Positions 43,466-52,207 of a stretch of 64,000 nt of DNA are shown here, in pieces. Below the pieces are notes generated by a model, which saw nothing but the letters and a program-made list of their open reading frames with translations, was not told the origin of the DNA and ran no database searches. Position numbers and translations under genes: made by a program. The stretch covers positions 1 through 64,000 of the forward strand of contig JAEYLC010000033.1 of assembly GCA_023461435.1 (NCBI GenBank), written 5' to 3'. Source of the stretch: Bacillota bacterium (GTDB lineage: Bacteria; Bacillota; Clostridia; Christensenellales; SZUA-584). Numbering within the stretch: the stretch's first letter is position 1; the number at the start of each line of letters is the position of its first letter.

Positions 43466-44440
43466 ATGAGCAAAATGTCAATTTCAGACGCCATCATCAT
43501 GGCGCAAAGAGAAGAAATGTTGAGGGATAAAAACGTCTACATCATGGGGCTCGACGTGGGGCCGTACGGCGGCGCCTTTGGCTGCACCAAAGGGCTCTGG
43601 AAGGAGTTCGGCAAGGAGCGCGTCATGGATATGCCGATCGCGGAAGCGGGCTATGTGGGCACGGCTGTGGGCAGCGCCGCGACAGGCATGCGCCCGATCG
43701 CCGAGCTTCAGTTCTCCGACTGGATCACGATCGCGTCGGATCAGCTCGTGAATCAGGCGGCCAATATGCGCTACACATTCGGCGGCAGCCTCTCGATACC
43801 GATGGTGCTGCGCGCGCCTGTGGGCGGCGGCATTTCGGCGGCTTCCCAGCACAGCCATATGTTTGAGTCGTGGTTCGCGTTTGTGCCGGGGCTCAAGGTG
43901 GTGCTGCCCGCAACGCCCGCGGACGCGAAGGGCCTCTTAAAATCCGCGATACGCGACAACAACCCGGTGATTTTCTTTGAACACAAGGATATTTACGATA
44001 TGACGGGCGAGGTGCCCGAAGACCCGGACTTCACGATACCGCTCGGCAAAGCCAAGGTGGTGCGCGAAGGCAAGGACGTCACGATCGTGACGTACTCGAA
44101 GATGGTCCACGAGTCGCTCAAAGCGGCCGACAGGCTCGCGAAAGACGGCATCGATGTCGAGATCGTCGATTTAAGGACGATCAAGCCGATGGATACCGAG
44201 ACGATACTGAATTCCGTCAAAAAGACGAACCGTCTGGTCTGCGTGCAGGAGGTGTGGCTCACCTGCTCGGTCGCGTCCGAGGTGTCCGCAGTCGTCGCGG
44301 AAAACGCGATCGAATATCTCGATGCGCCGATCAAGCGCGTGGGCTCTCTCGATGTCCCCTCGCCGTTCGCGCCCAATATGGAGAAATTCATGCTGCCGAA
44401 TCCGGAGAAGATCGTCAAAGCTGTTAAAGAACTGTTTTAA
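43466..44440 (+). CDS. acoB: Thiamine-diphosphate dehydrogenase E1 beta subunit (acetoin dehydrogenase-like)
   Basis: The 324-residue subunit has the transketolase-like pyrimidine-binding domain (AEAGYVGTAVGSAATGMRPIAEL near 50-75) and a C-terminal transketolase domain with VDLRTIKPMDTETI. The segment RAPVGGGISAASQHS near 110 is typical of E1 beta proteins. The ribosome site is AAAGGAG. It forms the E1 tetramer with the alpha subunit encoded just upstream. Confidence 0.9.
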   Translation: MSKMSISDAIIMAQREEMLRDKNVYIMGLDVGPYGGAFGCTKGLWKEFGKERVMDMPIAEAGYVGTAVGSAATGMRPIAELQFSDWITIASDQLVNQAANMRYTFGGSLSIPMVLRAPVGGGISAASQHSHMFESWFAFVPGLKVVLPATPADAKGLLKSAIRDNNPVIFFEHKDIYDMTGEVPEDPDFTIPLGKAKVVREGKDVTIVTYSKMVHESLKAADRLAKDGIDVEIVDLRTIKPMDTETILNSVKKTNRLVCVQEVWLTCSVASEVSAVVAENAIEYLDAPIKRVGSLDVPSPFAPNMEKFMLPNPEKIVKAVKELF

Positions 44441-44454
44441 GGGAGGTCTGACAC

Positions 44455-45798
44455 ATGGCTGAATACGCAAAGCTTCCAAAAATCGGCCTCACGATGAAGA
44501 CGGGCACGGTATCGAGCCTCAAGGTGGCCGTGGGCGACAGCGTGAAAAAAGGCGATGTACTCGCCGAATTTGAGACGGACAAGATCACGGGCGATGTGGA
44601 GAGCCCGATAGACGGCACCGTGCTCAAGCTGCTCGTCGCGGTCGGCGACGAGATTGAAGTGCTCGCGCCGATGATCATGATCGGCAGCGAGGGAGAGGCG
44701 GCCGCCGGGGAGGCGAAGCCGGAACCCGCAGTATCGCAGCCCGCAGCGGCTGCGGCGGCTCCTGCCGTTACCGAAGCAGTCCGCCCCGCCGTATCCGAAA
44801 AGAAAGGCTGGATACTCGCGATGCCGCTCGCAAGGCGCTACGCCAGGCAGACGGGTGTGGAACTCTCCGCCGTGCAGGCTTCGTCAGCCGACGGCATCAT
44901 TCGCAAAAAGGACGTGGAGCGCTCGCTGAGTGACAGCGTGGTGCGCGCAACGCCGCTTGCCAAGAAGATCGCCAAAGAAAACGGCATAGACTTACGCGGC
45001 ATGGCGGGCACAGGCCCGAACGGCCGGATCGGCAGCGATGATGTGCTGGGCGCTATGCAAACGCTCGCCGCGCCGCAGGCCGCGGCAGCGGTTCCGGCGG
45101 TAACCGGCGGCGCCGCGCGCAAAAAGATGACCGCCATGCGCAAGGTGATCGCCGAGCGGCTGTCGATGAGCAAGCAGACGATACCGCATGTGTATTTTAA
45201 ATCTGAAATGGACGCGACGGCGCTGCTCGCGCTCAAGAACGCGCTCAAGGACGCGTCCGCCAAGGGCCTTGCGCCCAAGGTCAGCGTCAACGACATACTG
45301 TTGAAGGCTGTCGCGACGGTTTTGAAGCAGATGCCCGCGATGTTTTCGCAGCTCGACGGCGACGAGATCGTTTCCTTCGACGATGTGAATATCGGCATGG
45401 CGGTCAGCGTGGAGAACGGACTCGTGGTGCCGGTGATCAAAGCGGCTGATAAGCTGAGCCTCGGCGCAATCGCCGCTGCGGCGGCAGCGCTCGCGGGCAG
45501 AGCGCGCAGCGGACAGCTCACGCCCGACGACTATCAGGGCGGCAATTTCACGGTGAGCAACCTCGGTGCGTCCGGCATCGGCGAATTCTCCGCGATCATC
45601 AACCCGCCCGAAGCGGCGATACTCGCCGTGGGCGCCGTAAGTGAAAAGGCCGTGGCGGTGAACGGTGAAATCGTGATCCGCCCGATGATGACGTTCACGG
45701 TGTCGGTGGATCACCGGCTGATTGACGGCGCGATGGCCGCCGAATTCATGAAAAAACTCAAAGACACGATAGAAAACATCTATCTGGCATTGATTTAA
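44455..45798 (+). CDS. acoC: Dihydrolipoamide acyltransferase E2 with two E3/E1-binding domains
   Basis: The 447-residue E2 has one lipoyl domain (1-80) with the lipoyl lysine K43 in ETDKITG, an Ala/Pro linker, two successive peripheral-subunit-binding domains (about 121-158 from AMPLARRYARQ, and 163-198 from ATPLAKKIAKENG) and a C-terminal acyltransferase domain with the catalytic DHRLIDG. One subunit-binding domain is usual. Acetoin E2 proteins called AcoC are sometimes alpha/beta hydrolase fusions; this one is of the PDH type. It forms the core of the complex and receives E3, probably the protein encoded at 52208. Confidence 0.9.
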   Translation: MAEYAKLPKIGLTMKTGTVSSLKVAVGDSVKKGDVLAEFETDKITGDVESPIDGTVLKLLVAVGDEIEVLAPMIMIGSEGEAAAGEAKPEPAVSQPAAAAAAPAVTEAVRPAVSEKKGWILAMPLARRYARQTGVELSAVQASSADGIIRKKDVERSLSDSVVRATPLAKKIAKENGIDLRGMAGTGPNGRIGSDDVLGAMQTLAAPQAAAAVPAVTGGAARKKMTAMRKVIAERLSMSKQTIPHVYFKSEMDATALLALKNALKDASAKGLAPKVSVNDILLKAVATVLKQMPAMFSQLDGDEIVSFDDVNIGMAVSVENGLVVPVIKAADKLSLGAIAAAAAALAGRARSGQLTPDDYQGGNFTVSNLGASGIGEFSAIINPPEAAILAVGAVSEKAVAVNGEIVIRPMMTFTVSVDHRLIDGAMAAEFMKKLKDTIENIYLALI

Positions 45799-45809
45799 GG
45801 AGCAGCGCT

Positions 45810-46574
45810 ATGTTTGGTTTAGTGACGGGAAAGAAGACGATCGTGACAGGGGCGGCGCAGGGCATCGGCAAGGCTGTCGCTCTCATATACGCGCAGAACG
45901 GAGCGGACGTGATGCTCTGTGATGTCAATGAAGAAAAGGTGCAGGCGGCGGCGAAGGAAATCGCGGCCGCGACGGGGCGGCAGTGCATCGGCATGAAGAT
46001 GGACATCACATCGTCGGCGGATGTGAGTGCCGTGGTGCAGGCCGCAGTGGACGCTTTCGGCCGGATCGACGTGCTCTGCAACTGCGCGGGCATACTGATC
46101 CACGCGAAGATGGTGGACATGAGCGAAGACGCGTGGGACAAGATTTTCGCGGTCAATATGAAAGGCGCGTTTCTGATCACACAGTCCGCGGCCAAAGTCA
46201 TGATCGCTCTGAAGAGCGGCAAGATCGTGCATGTCTCGTCCTGCTCGGGCAAAAAGCCCACGCCCGAGGAAGCGGGATACTGCGCCACAAAGTCGGCGCT
46301 CAACGGGTTTATCAAGGTCTGCGCGCTGGAGCTCGGCGTTTATAACATCAACGTGAACGCGATCTGCCCGGGTGCGACCGATACCGAAATGGTCAGGAAA
46401 ACGTTCATCACAAGCCCCGAGATCGAGCGGGAATGGATCGACAAAACGGCGCTCAAGCGGCTCGGAACGGTGGAGGATCAGGCCAAGGCGGCGTTGTTCC
46501 TGTCGTCCACGCTGGCGGATCATATCACAGGCGAAGCGATCATCGTGAGCGCCGGTGAAATGATGTCGCAGTGA
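45810..46574 (+). CDS. Short-chain dehydrogenase/reductase
   Basis: The 254-residue classical SDR has the cofactor motif TGAAQGIGKA, NCAG near 90 and the active site Y157-x3-K161 in YCATK, with S about 144. An aspartate (CDVNE) at the end of the second strand points to NAD rather than NADP. It is 12 bases from the E2 gene and in the same operon. It probably oxidises a sugar or polyol hydroxyl, or reduces a ketone; relatives include sorbitol-6-phosphate and gluconate 5-dehydrogenases. Confidence 0.9.
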   Translation: MFGLVTGKKTIVTGAAQGIGKAVALIYAQNGADVMLCDVNEEKVQAAAKEIAAATGRQCIGMKMDITSSADVSAVVQAAVDAFGRIDVLCNCAGILIHAKMVDMSEDAWDKIFAVNMKGAFLITQSAAKVMIALKSGKIVHVSSCSGKKPTPEEAGYCATKSALNGFIKVCALELGVYNINVNAICPGATDTEMVRKTFITSPEIEREWIDKTALKRLGTVEDQAKAALFLSSTLADHITGEAIIVSAGEMMSQ

Positions 46575-46587
46575 AAGGAGGCACCGA

Positions 46588-47691
46588 ATGAACACACCGA
46601 ATATGGCAGATTTTACAGAGAAGACGAAACGCATTCGCGAATACATGGACCGCAGCGGCTGTGGCGCGGTGCTGCTCGGACGGCGCGACAACGTGGCGTG
46701 GCTTACGGGCGGCGGCGATTTTAAGGTGCTGCGCGACATGGAAACGGCCTTCGGCGTGCTGCTTGTCACGCGCGATAAGGTTTATCTTGTGGCGCAGTAT
46801 ATGGACCTTGACCGCATCTATGACGATGAGGCCGCGGGGCTCGGCATTGAGAAGGTCTCGCTGCGCTGGTACGAGGAATCGCGAGAGGACAAGGCCGTGC
46901 AGCTGGCGGGCGGCGAACGGGTCGTTTCTGATATCCCCGTAGCGGGCGCGGAATTCCGGCTCTGGGATATCTACTGGCTGCATTATCCGCTGACGCAGAG
47001 CGATATCGCCTCATACAAACAAATCGCAAAGAAATGTGACGAAATGGTATTTGCCGTGGCCGACCGCATTGAGCCTGGCATGACGGAGCAGCAGATTGAA
47101 GCCGAGTTGATCTGTGAATATGTGAAAGAGAACTTCACGATGAAGGTCGTGCTGGTCGGGTCGGACGAGCGCATATCCCTGTACCGCCATCCGAGTCCGT
47201 CCTCGAAAAAGCTTGAAAAGGTGCTGCTCATTCATCCCGCCGGTTATCTGCATGGGCTGCATGTGAACTTAACGCGCATGGTCTGTTTCGGCGATATTCC
47301 GGCGGACCTCAGTGCCAAATATGACCTCTTAAATCTGCTCGAGGCTCAGACGATGGCGATGATGCGCCCCGGCACGCCGTTTATGGAGCTGTTTGAGGAG
47401 CGCAAGCGCATACTTGCCGCGCACGATATGGCCGACGAATGGAAATGCCACTATCCGGGCGCGCTGACGGGCTATATCCTCGGCACGGCACAGCCGTTCC
47501 TCGACGGAGAAACGATACGCGACGCGATGAGCATGGACAATTTCATCACCTTAAAGGGAGCCAAGGTCGAGGAGATCAGTATCAGCGGACAGGACGGCGC
47601 GGAGCTGATTTCGGCGGGCTACGCATGGCCCACGAAAACGTACAGCTATAAAGAAAACAACTACAAGCTGCCCGTGATACTGCAAAGGTAG
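46588..47691 (+). CDS. M24 (creatinase/Xaa-Pro peptidase-like) protein, probably metal-site degenerate
   Basis: The 367-residue protein has the two-domain plan of the creatinase/prolidase family: an N-terminal domain with CGAVLLGRRDNVAWLTGG and a pita-bread domain beginning at LTQSDIASYKQIAKKCDE. The subgroup motif HHxGGxTGY is seen as CHYPGALTGYIL. The aspartate ligand normally in the ADLTRT segment is replaced by asparagine (HVNLTRM), and other ligands are hard to place. It may be an inactive or altered hydrolase acting on a small molecule. It is embedded in the sugar operon, 14 bases after the SDR gene. Confidence 0.75.
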   Translation: MNTPNMADFTEKTKRIREYMDRSGCGAVLLGRRDNVAWLTGGGDFKVLRDMETAFGVLLVTRDKVYLVAQYMDLDRIYDDEAAGLGIEKVSLRWYEESREDKAVQLAGGERVVSDIPVAGAEFRLWDIYWLHYPLTQSDIASYKQIAKKCDEMVFAVADRIEPGMTEQQIEAELICEYVKENFTMKVVLVGSDERISLYRHPSPSSKKLEKVLLIHPAGYLHGLHVNLTRMVCFGDIPADLSAKYDLLNLLEAQTMAMMRPGTPFMELFEERKRILAAHDMADEWKCHYPGALTGYILGTAQPFLDGETIRDAMSMDNFITLKGAKVEEISISGQDGAELISAGYAWPTKTYSYKENNYKLPVILQR

Positions 47692-47698
47692 GCGCGCC

Positions 47699-48094
47699 AT
47701 GAAGAAAACGATGCTTATCAACAGCCGGATTTCCGCCGTGATCGCGACAATGGGGCATTTTGATACGCTGACGATCGGCGACGCGGGGCTGCCCGTACCG
47801 AACGGCCTGGAGCGCATCGATCTTGCGCTGATGAAGGGCATACCGGCCTTTCTCGATGTGCTGCGCTGCGTATTGACTGAGCTGCAGGTGCAGCGTGTGT
47901 TCATCGCGAGTGAAATGCGGCAGAAGAACACGCCGCTCTACGAGCAGATGGCGCAGATTTTTAAAGGGATCGACATCGTCGAGGTGCCGCATGAGGAATT
48001 CAAGACGCTGACCAAAGACTCAAAAGCGGTGGTGCGGACGGGCGAATGCCTGCCGTACGCGAACATCATACTTGAGTCGGGTGTCACATTCTAA
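47699..48094 (+). CDS. rbsD: D-ribose pyranase
   Basis: The 131-residue product matches RbsD throughout: the N-terminal NSRISAVIATMGHFDTL with the catalytic histidine (H20), GDAGLPVPNG, LRCVLTELQVQ and the C-terminal RTGECLPYANIIL. RbsD converts beta-ribopyranose into the furanose form used by ribokinase. The enzyme decamer acts in the cytoplasm. Its presence with RbsK and an Rbs-type importer points to ribose or a close relative as substrate; similar pyranases act on fucose and other sugars. Confidence 0.93.
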   Translation: MKKTMLINSRISAVIATMGHFDTLTIGDAGLPVPNGLERIDLALMKGIPAFLDVLRCVLTELQVQRVFIASEMRQKNTPLYEQMAQIFKGIDIVEVPHEEFKTLTKDSKAVVRTGECLPYANIILESGVTF

Positions 48095-48111
48095 ATAAGG
48101 AGGATTACGCA

Positions 48112-49140
48112 ATGAAGGAAAAGATGAAGGCGGCTGTTTTCAAAGGGAACGGCGTGCTGTCGATAGAGGAAATCGATTCGCCCAAAATACAAAAGGGCGA
48201 CGACATGATACTGGAGATCGAGGTGTGCTCGATCTGCGGCACCGACGTGCATGTGATGTCGGTGCCTCCGGCGTACGACATGGAGCCCGATCACGTGCTC
48301 GGGCATGAGCTCGTCGGCAAGGTGATCGAGGTCGGGCCTGCCGTGAAGGGCTTCAAGGCAGGCGATCGCGTCGTCGTCAACCCGAACGATTACTGCGGCA
48401 TCTGCAAATACTGCCGGATGAACTACCCGAACCAGTGCGAGAACATCATTCCGATGGGCCTCGGCGGCGAGGGCGGCTTTGCGGAGTATATCCGCGTATC
48501 CGAGAAGGTCGCGTTTAAAATCGCCGATGATCTGCCCGCGGAGATCGCCGCGTTTGCGGAGCCGCTGGCCTGCACGGTGAACGGCATCAACAAGATACGC
48601 GTGAATCCGGGCGAAAGCGTCACGGTGATCGGCGCGGGCCCGATCGGACTGTTGTTTGTGCAGCTCATGAAAGCGTCCGGCGCGTACCCGATCATTGTGT
48701 CCGAGCCGAGCGAGCTGCGGCGTTCGTTCGCGCTTAAAAGCGGTGCGGATTTTGCGGTCAACCCGCTCGAAACCGATCTTGAGGCGTTTGTGCTCGAAAA
48801 GACGGGCATCGGGACGGACTTCGCGATCGACGTGGTGGGGTCTCAGGTCGCCGAAGCGCTCAAGGTGATCCGCAAGGGCGGCAAGGTGCTGCTGTTCGGT
48901 GTGAACAAAAAGGCGCAGCCGAGCGTGGTGCAGAGCCAGATCATATTCAAGGAAGCGTCGATACTTGGCACATGGCTCGCCAACGCGACGTTCCCCAAAG
49001 CCGTGCGCATACTCGAAAGCGGCGTGCTCAATTTGAAGGAGCTCGTGACGCATACACTGCCGCTTGACAAGCTCGAAGAGGGCATTGAGCTGCTGCGCAA
49101 GGGCGAAGGCATCGAAGTCATTATCGATATGAAGCTGTGA
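48112..49140 (+). CDS. Zinc-dependent alcohol (polyol) dehydrogenase 1
   Basis: The 342-residue medium-chain dehydrogenase has the catalytic zinc site CSICGTD and GHE, the structural zinc set of four cysteines in CGICKYC and QC, and the Rossmann motif GAGPIG. A second start Met lies five residues in. It fits the L-iditol/sorbitol, threonine and galactitol dehydrogenase group. In the operon it should oxidise a secondary alcohol of the sugar or its polyol with NAD. The ribosome site is AAGGAGG. Confidence 0.9.
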   Translation: MKEKMKAAVFKGNGVLSIEEIDSPKIQKGDDMILEIEVCSICGTDVHVMSVPPAYDMEPDHVLGHELVGKVIEVGPAVKGFKAGDRVVVNPNDYCGICKYCRMNYPNQCENIIPMGLGGEGGFAEYIRVSEKVAFKIADDLPAEIAAFAEPLACTVNGINKIRVNPGESVTVIGAGPIGLLFVQLMKASGAYPIIVSEPSELRRSFALKSGADFAVNPLETDLEAFVLEKTGIGTDFAIDVVGSQVAEALKVIRKGGKVLLFGVNKKAQPSVVQSQIIFKEASILGTWLANATFPKAVRILESGVLNLKELVTHTLPLDKLEEGIELLRKGEGIEVIIDMKL

Positions 49141-49217
49141 CCACATCAATCTTATAAAAAGAATGAATTCCGGCATCTCAGTCCCGCAAAGAAGGACGGC
49201 TAATTTGGAGGAGCGTT

Positions 49218-50057
49218 ATGGAAACAAAGCAACAGACGATCAGAATCATAGAAGACAAAGCAAAAAAAATGAGGATGCACTCACTGGACATGGCGCTTGT
49301 CGCGGGCTCCAACGGGGCGCATCTGGGTCCCGGATATTCGATGATGGAAATCATGGCGACGCTGTTTTTCAGCGTGATGAAGCACGATCCCAAAAATCCG
49401 CAGTGGGAGGAGAGAGACCGCTTTGTGTTGAGCAAGGGCCATGGCGTGCTCGGGTATTACACCGCCTTGGCCGAAGCCGGGTATTTTGATACGGCGGAGC
49501 TTAAAAATTTTGAAACCAACGACAGCTTTCTGGCGGGCCATCCGAGCATGAATATGCAATATGGCCTGGAGGTGACGTCGGGCAGCCTTGGAAACGGGAT
49601 ATCCCTCGCGGCGGGCATTGCGCTCGCGGCCAAGACAGACAGAAAGAATTTCTGCACGTACTGCTATGTGGGAGACGGCGAGTGCAACGAGGGGCTTGTC
49701 TGGGAGGCGGCCATGAGCGCCGCGCATTTCGGGCTCGACAATCTCATCGTGATCGTGGACAGAAACCGGCTTCAAAGCGACGGAATCGGGCGCGATATCA
49801 TGTACCTTGGCGATATGGCAAAGAAATGGGAGAGCTTTGGCTGGCAGACGGCAGAGGTAGATGGGCACAATGTGTCCGAGCTGCTGGAGGCGCTGCACTA
49901 CAGAAGCCGGCCCGTCAACAAGCCATATGCCATTATCGCCCACACCGTGAAGGGCAAAGGGGTCTCGTTCTTTGAAAACAACAACAAATGGCATCACGGC
50001 CGGCTGTCGCAGCAGCAATTCGATGACGCCATGGCCGAGCTGCAGGGAGGGTGCTGA
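49218..50057 (+). CDS. Transketolase, N-terminal subunit
   Basis: The 279-residue protein covers the thiamine-diphosphate domain of transketolase, with the motif GDGECNEGLVWEA, IVDRNRLQSDG and the N-terminal GSNGAHLGPGYSM. It is half-length, as in the two-subunit transketolases of archaea and many Firmicutes. The C-terminal half is encoded directly downstream. It moves two-carbon ketol units between sugar phosphates; in apiose pathways, for example, similar two-subunit enzymes act on branched ketose phosphates. Confidence 0.93.
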   Translation: METKQQTIRIIEDKAKKMRMHSLDMALVAGSNGAHLGPGYSMMEIMATLFFSVMKHDPKNPQWEERDRFVLSKGHGVLGYYTALAEAGYFDTAELKNFETNDSFLAGHPSMNMQYGLEVTSGSLGNGISLAAGIALAAKTDRKNFCTYCYVGDGECNEGLVWEAAMSAAHFGLDNLIVIVDRNRLQSDGIGRDIMYLGDMAKKWESFGWQTAEVDGHNVSELLEALHYRSRPVNKPYAIIAHTVKGKGVSFFENNNKWHHGRLSQQQFDDAMAELQGGC

Positions 50058-50059
50058 GC

Positions 50060-51028
50060 ATGCTGCAAATCAACAGTGAAAACATAAAGACATGGTCGAA
50101 GATCGGGCCGAGAGGCGCTTTCGGCGTCGCGATGATGGAGCTCGGAGAAACGCGTGAAGACGTGATCGCCGTGACGGCGGATCTGTCCGACGCGACCAGA
50201 ATCACGCAGTTCAAAGACAAGTATCCGGGAAAATTCTATAATATCGGCATTGCCGAACAGAATCTGATCGGCATCGCGTGCGGGCTCGCCAAGGAAGGGA
50301 AGACTGTTTTTGCCACGACCTTTGCCGCTTTTGCGTCGATGCGGTGCTGTGAGCAGGTGCGCACCAACATGGGCTATATGAAGCTCAATGTGAAGCTCCT
50401 CGGCGCGGACGGCGGTATCGTGATGGGCACGCTTGGCAACACGCATTACGCGGTGGAAGATCTCGCGATCATCCGGTCGATGCCGTACCTCACCGTGTTG
50501 TCGCCAGCGGACAGCCTTGAGACGATCAAGGCGACGATCGCCGCCGCGGAGATGAACGGCCCGGTCTATATCCGTCTGACGGGCGGCGCCGACAATCCGG
50601 TCGTTTACAACGAGGACTACGATTTCGAAATCGGAAAAGCCGTCACATTGAAGGAAGGCAGCGATATCACGATCATTGCGACGGGAACGATGGTGGCGCA
50701 GAGCGTCGAGGCCAGCCGGATACTCGAACAGAAGGGGATATCGGTGCGCCTCATCAATATGCATACGATCAAGCCGCTTGACACGGATGTGATCAAAAAG
50801 GCGTGCGCGGAGACGTCGGCCATCGTCACGGTGGAGGAACACAGCGTCATCGGCGGTCTTGGCGGCGCGGTCGCGGAGATCGTTGCCGGAGTAACCGGCT
50901 CTCCGAGACAAATCTTTATCGGGCTGCCCGATTTGTTCGGGAAAATCGGCACATACCGTCATCAGCTGGAACGCTATGCGCTGACGGGCCCGCAGATAGC
51001 GGACAGGATTCTGGCCGAAATCAAGTAA
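50060..51028 (+). CDS. Transketolase, C-terminal subunit
   Basis: The 322-residue subunit has the pyrimidine-binding domain with GIAEQNLIGIACGLA (its glutamate activates the cofactor) and the C-terminal transketolase domain (NMHTIKPLD). I chose the ATG at 50060, nine bases after GGGAGG; the GTG at 50051 is directly next to that ribosome site. It forms a functional transketolase with the preceding gene product. Confidence 0.93.
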   Translation: MLQINSENIKTWSKIGPRGAFGVAMMELGETREDVIAVTADLSDATRITQFKDKYPGKFYNIGIAEQNLIGIACGLAKEGKTVFATTFAAFASMRCCEQVRTNMGYMKLNVKLLGADGGIVMGTLGNTHYAVEDLAIIRSMPYLTVLSPADSLETIKATIAAAEMNGPVYIRLTGGADNPVVYNEDYDFEIGKAVTLKEGSDITIIATGTMVAQSVEASRILEQKGISVRLINMHTIKPLDTDVIKKACAETSAIVTVEEHSVIGGLGGAVAEIVAGVTGSPRQIFIGLPDLFGKIGTYRHQLERYALTGPQIADRILAEIK

Positions 51029-51058
51029 CCAAATACATTACGAGTTTGGAGTGATCAT

Positions 51059-52066
51059 ATGAAAGCAGTTGTTTTTGACGGAAAAGGCCACGCCATCACA
51101 GTCGAAAAGCCGGTCCCGGCAATTCCGCAGGGCTATGCGCTCGTCAAGGTGATGGCCGCGGGTATCTGCGGCACGGACATCGAGACGCTTTATCACAACC
51201 CGAACCAGCCGCCGGATGCCGTTCCCGGGCATGAAATATCGGGCATCATAGAAAGCACCAACGGCTGCAAAACCTTCAAAGCCGGAGACAGGGTGGTCGT
51301 CAATATCCATATCACTTGTCTGAAGTGCGACCATTGCCGGGAGGGCAATCTGATATTCTGCAAAGAGTTAACGTGCATCGGCTTTGAGCTCGATGGGGGA
51401 GACGCGCAGTTCGTGGCTGTGCCCGAAGTGAATCTGAGAGCCATTCCGGATGACATCACGTTTGAACAGGGAATGCTGCTGACCGACGCGCTCGGCACGC
51501 CGTATCATGCGGTAAAAAAAGCCGATATCAAAAAGGGCGAGCTCGTCGGCGTATCGGGAGCGGGACCGCTTGGCGTCATGTGCATATTAAGCGTGCTGCA
51601 TTTCGGCGGCGTGGTGGTGGCGATCGACGTTGTGGAGAAGCGGCTTGAAGCGGCAAGAAAGTTCGGCGCCGCCTACACCGTGAACGCGCTCGGCGACGTG
51701 AAGAAAGAAGTGGACATCATCACAAACGGGAAGGGCCTTGATAAGATCATCGATTGCTCCGGCAATGAGGCCGCGATCAAGACCGACCTTGAGATGATTA
51801 AATGCAGGGGGATCATGGTTCAGGTCGGCGTGTGCACAAAGATCACGATGAATCTTTACGATCTGATTGTGGCGCGGGAGATCATATTTAAGGGCTCGCG
51901 CAATTTCCACGACTCGGAAATACCCGAGATGATCGAACTGATCAGGCACTGCCCCAATATCAACGATGTGTTTTCGCACCGTTTTTCACTGGATGAAGCC
52001 CAGCAGGCGTTTGATCTTGCGGAGAGAAGAGAGGGCCTTAAGATATTGCTGATGCCGAACGAGTAA
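51059..52066 (+). CDS. Zinc-dependent dehydrogenase 2
   Basis: The 335-residue medium-chain dehydrogenase has GICGTD and GHE for catalytic zinc, a structural zinc set (CLKCDHC and FC) and the cofactor motif GAGPLG. It differs from the enzyme at 48112 in the substrate domain and so probably acts on another hydroxyl. It is the last gene of the long operon before a promoter-like region. An NADH-linked polyol or sugar oxidation is likely. Confidence 0.88.
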   Translation: MKAVVFDGKGHAITVEKPVPAIPQGYALVKVMAAGICGTDIETLYHNPNQPPDAVPGHEISGIIESTNGCKTFKAGDRVVVNIHITCLKCDHCREGNLIFCKELTCIGFELDGGDAQFVAVPEVNLRAIPDDITFEQGMLLTDALGTPYHAVKKADIKKGELVGVSGAGPLGVMCILSVLHFGGVVVAIDVVEKRLEAARKFGAAYTVNALGDVKKEVDIITNGKGLDKIIDCSGNEAAIKTDLEMIKCRGIMVQVGVCTKITMNLYDLIVAREIIFKGSRNFHDSEIPEMIELIRHCPNINDVFSHRFSLDEAQQAFDLAERREGLKILLMPNE

Positions 52067-52107
52067 CGGCCTTTCAATTAACAGCAATCGCTTAGCAGTC
52101 TGATCAA

Positions 52108-52178
52108 CCAGCCAAAAGGATCAAAAGCATGCAATTTTGCATTGATATCTGGCTGGCAAGATGTTGATATTGTATAAT
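52108..52178 (+). promoter_or_regulatory. Nested inverted repeat and possible promoter before lpd
   Basis: CCAGCCA (52108-52114) is inverted as TGGCTGG (52150-52156), and between them ATGCAA and TTGCAT form an inner stem. A TATAAT box lies at 52173-52178 without a clear -35 box at 17 bases. The gap is the longest within this cluster and may give E3 its own transcription or a regulator site. Confidence 0.4.
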
Positions 52179-52207
52179 TGTTATAGTTTCACACAAGGAG
52201 ATAAGTT

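Noticed and set aside
50051..50059. GTG start for the C-terminal transketolase subunit
   Set aside because: It touches the ribosome site directly; the ATG at 50060 has proper spacing.
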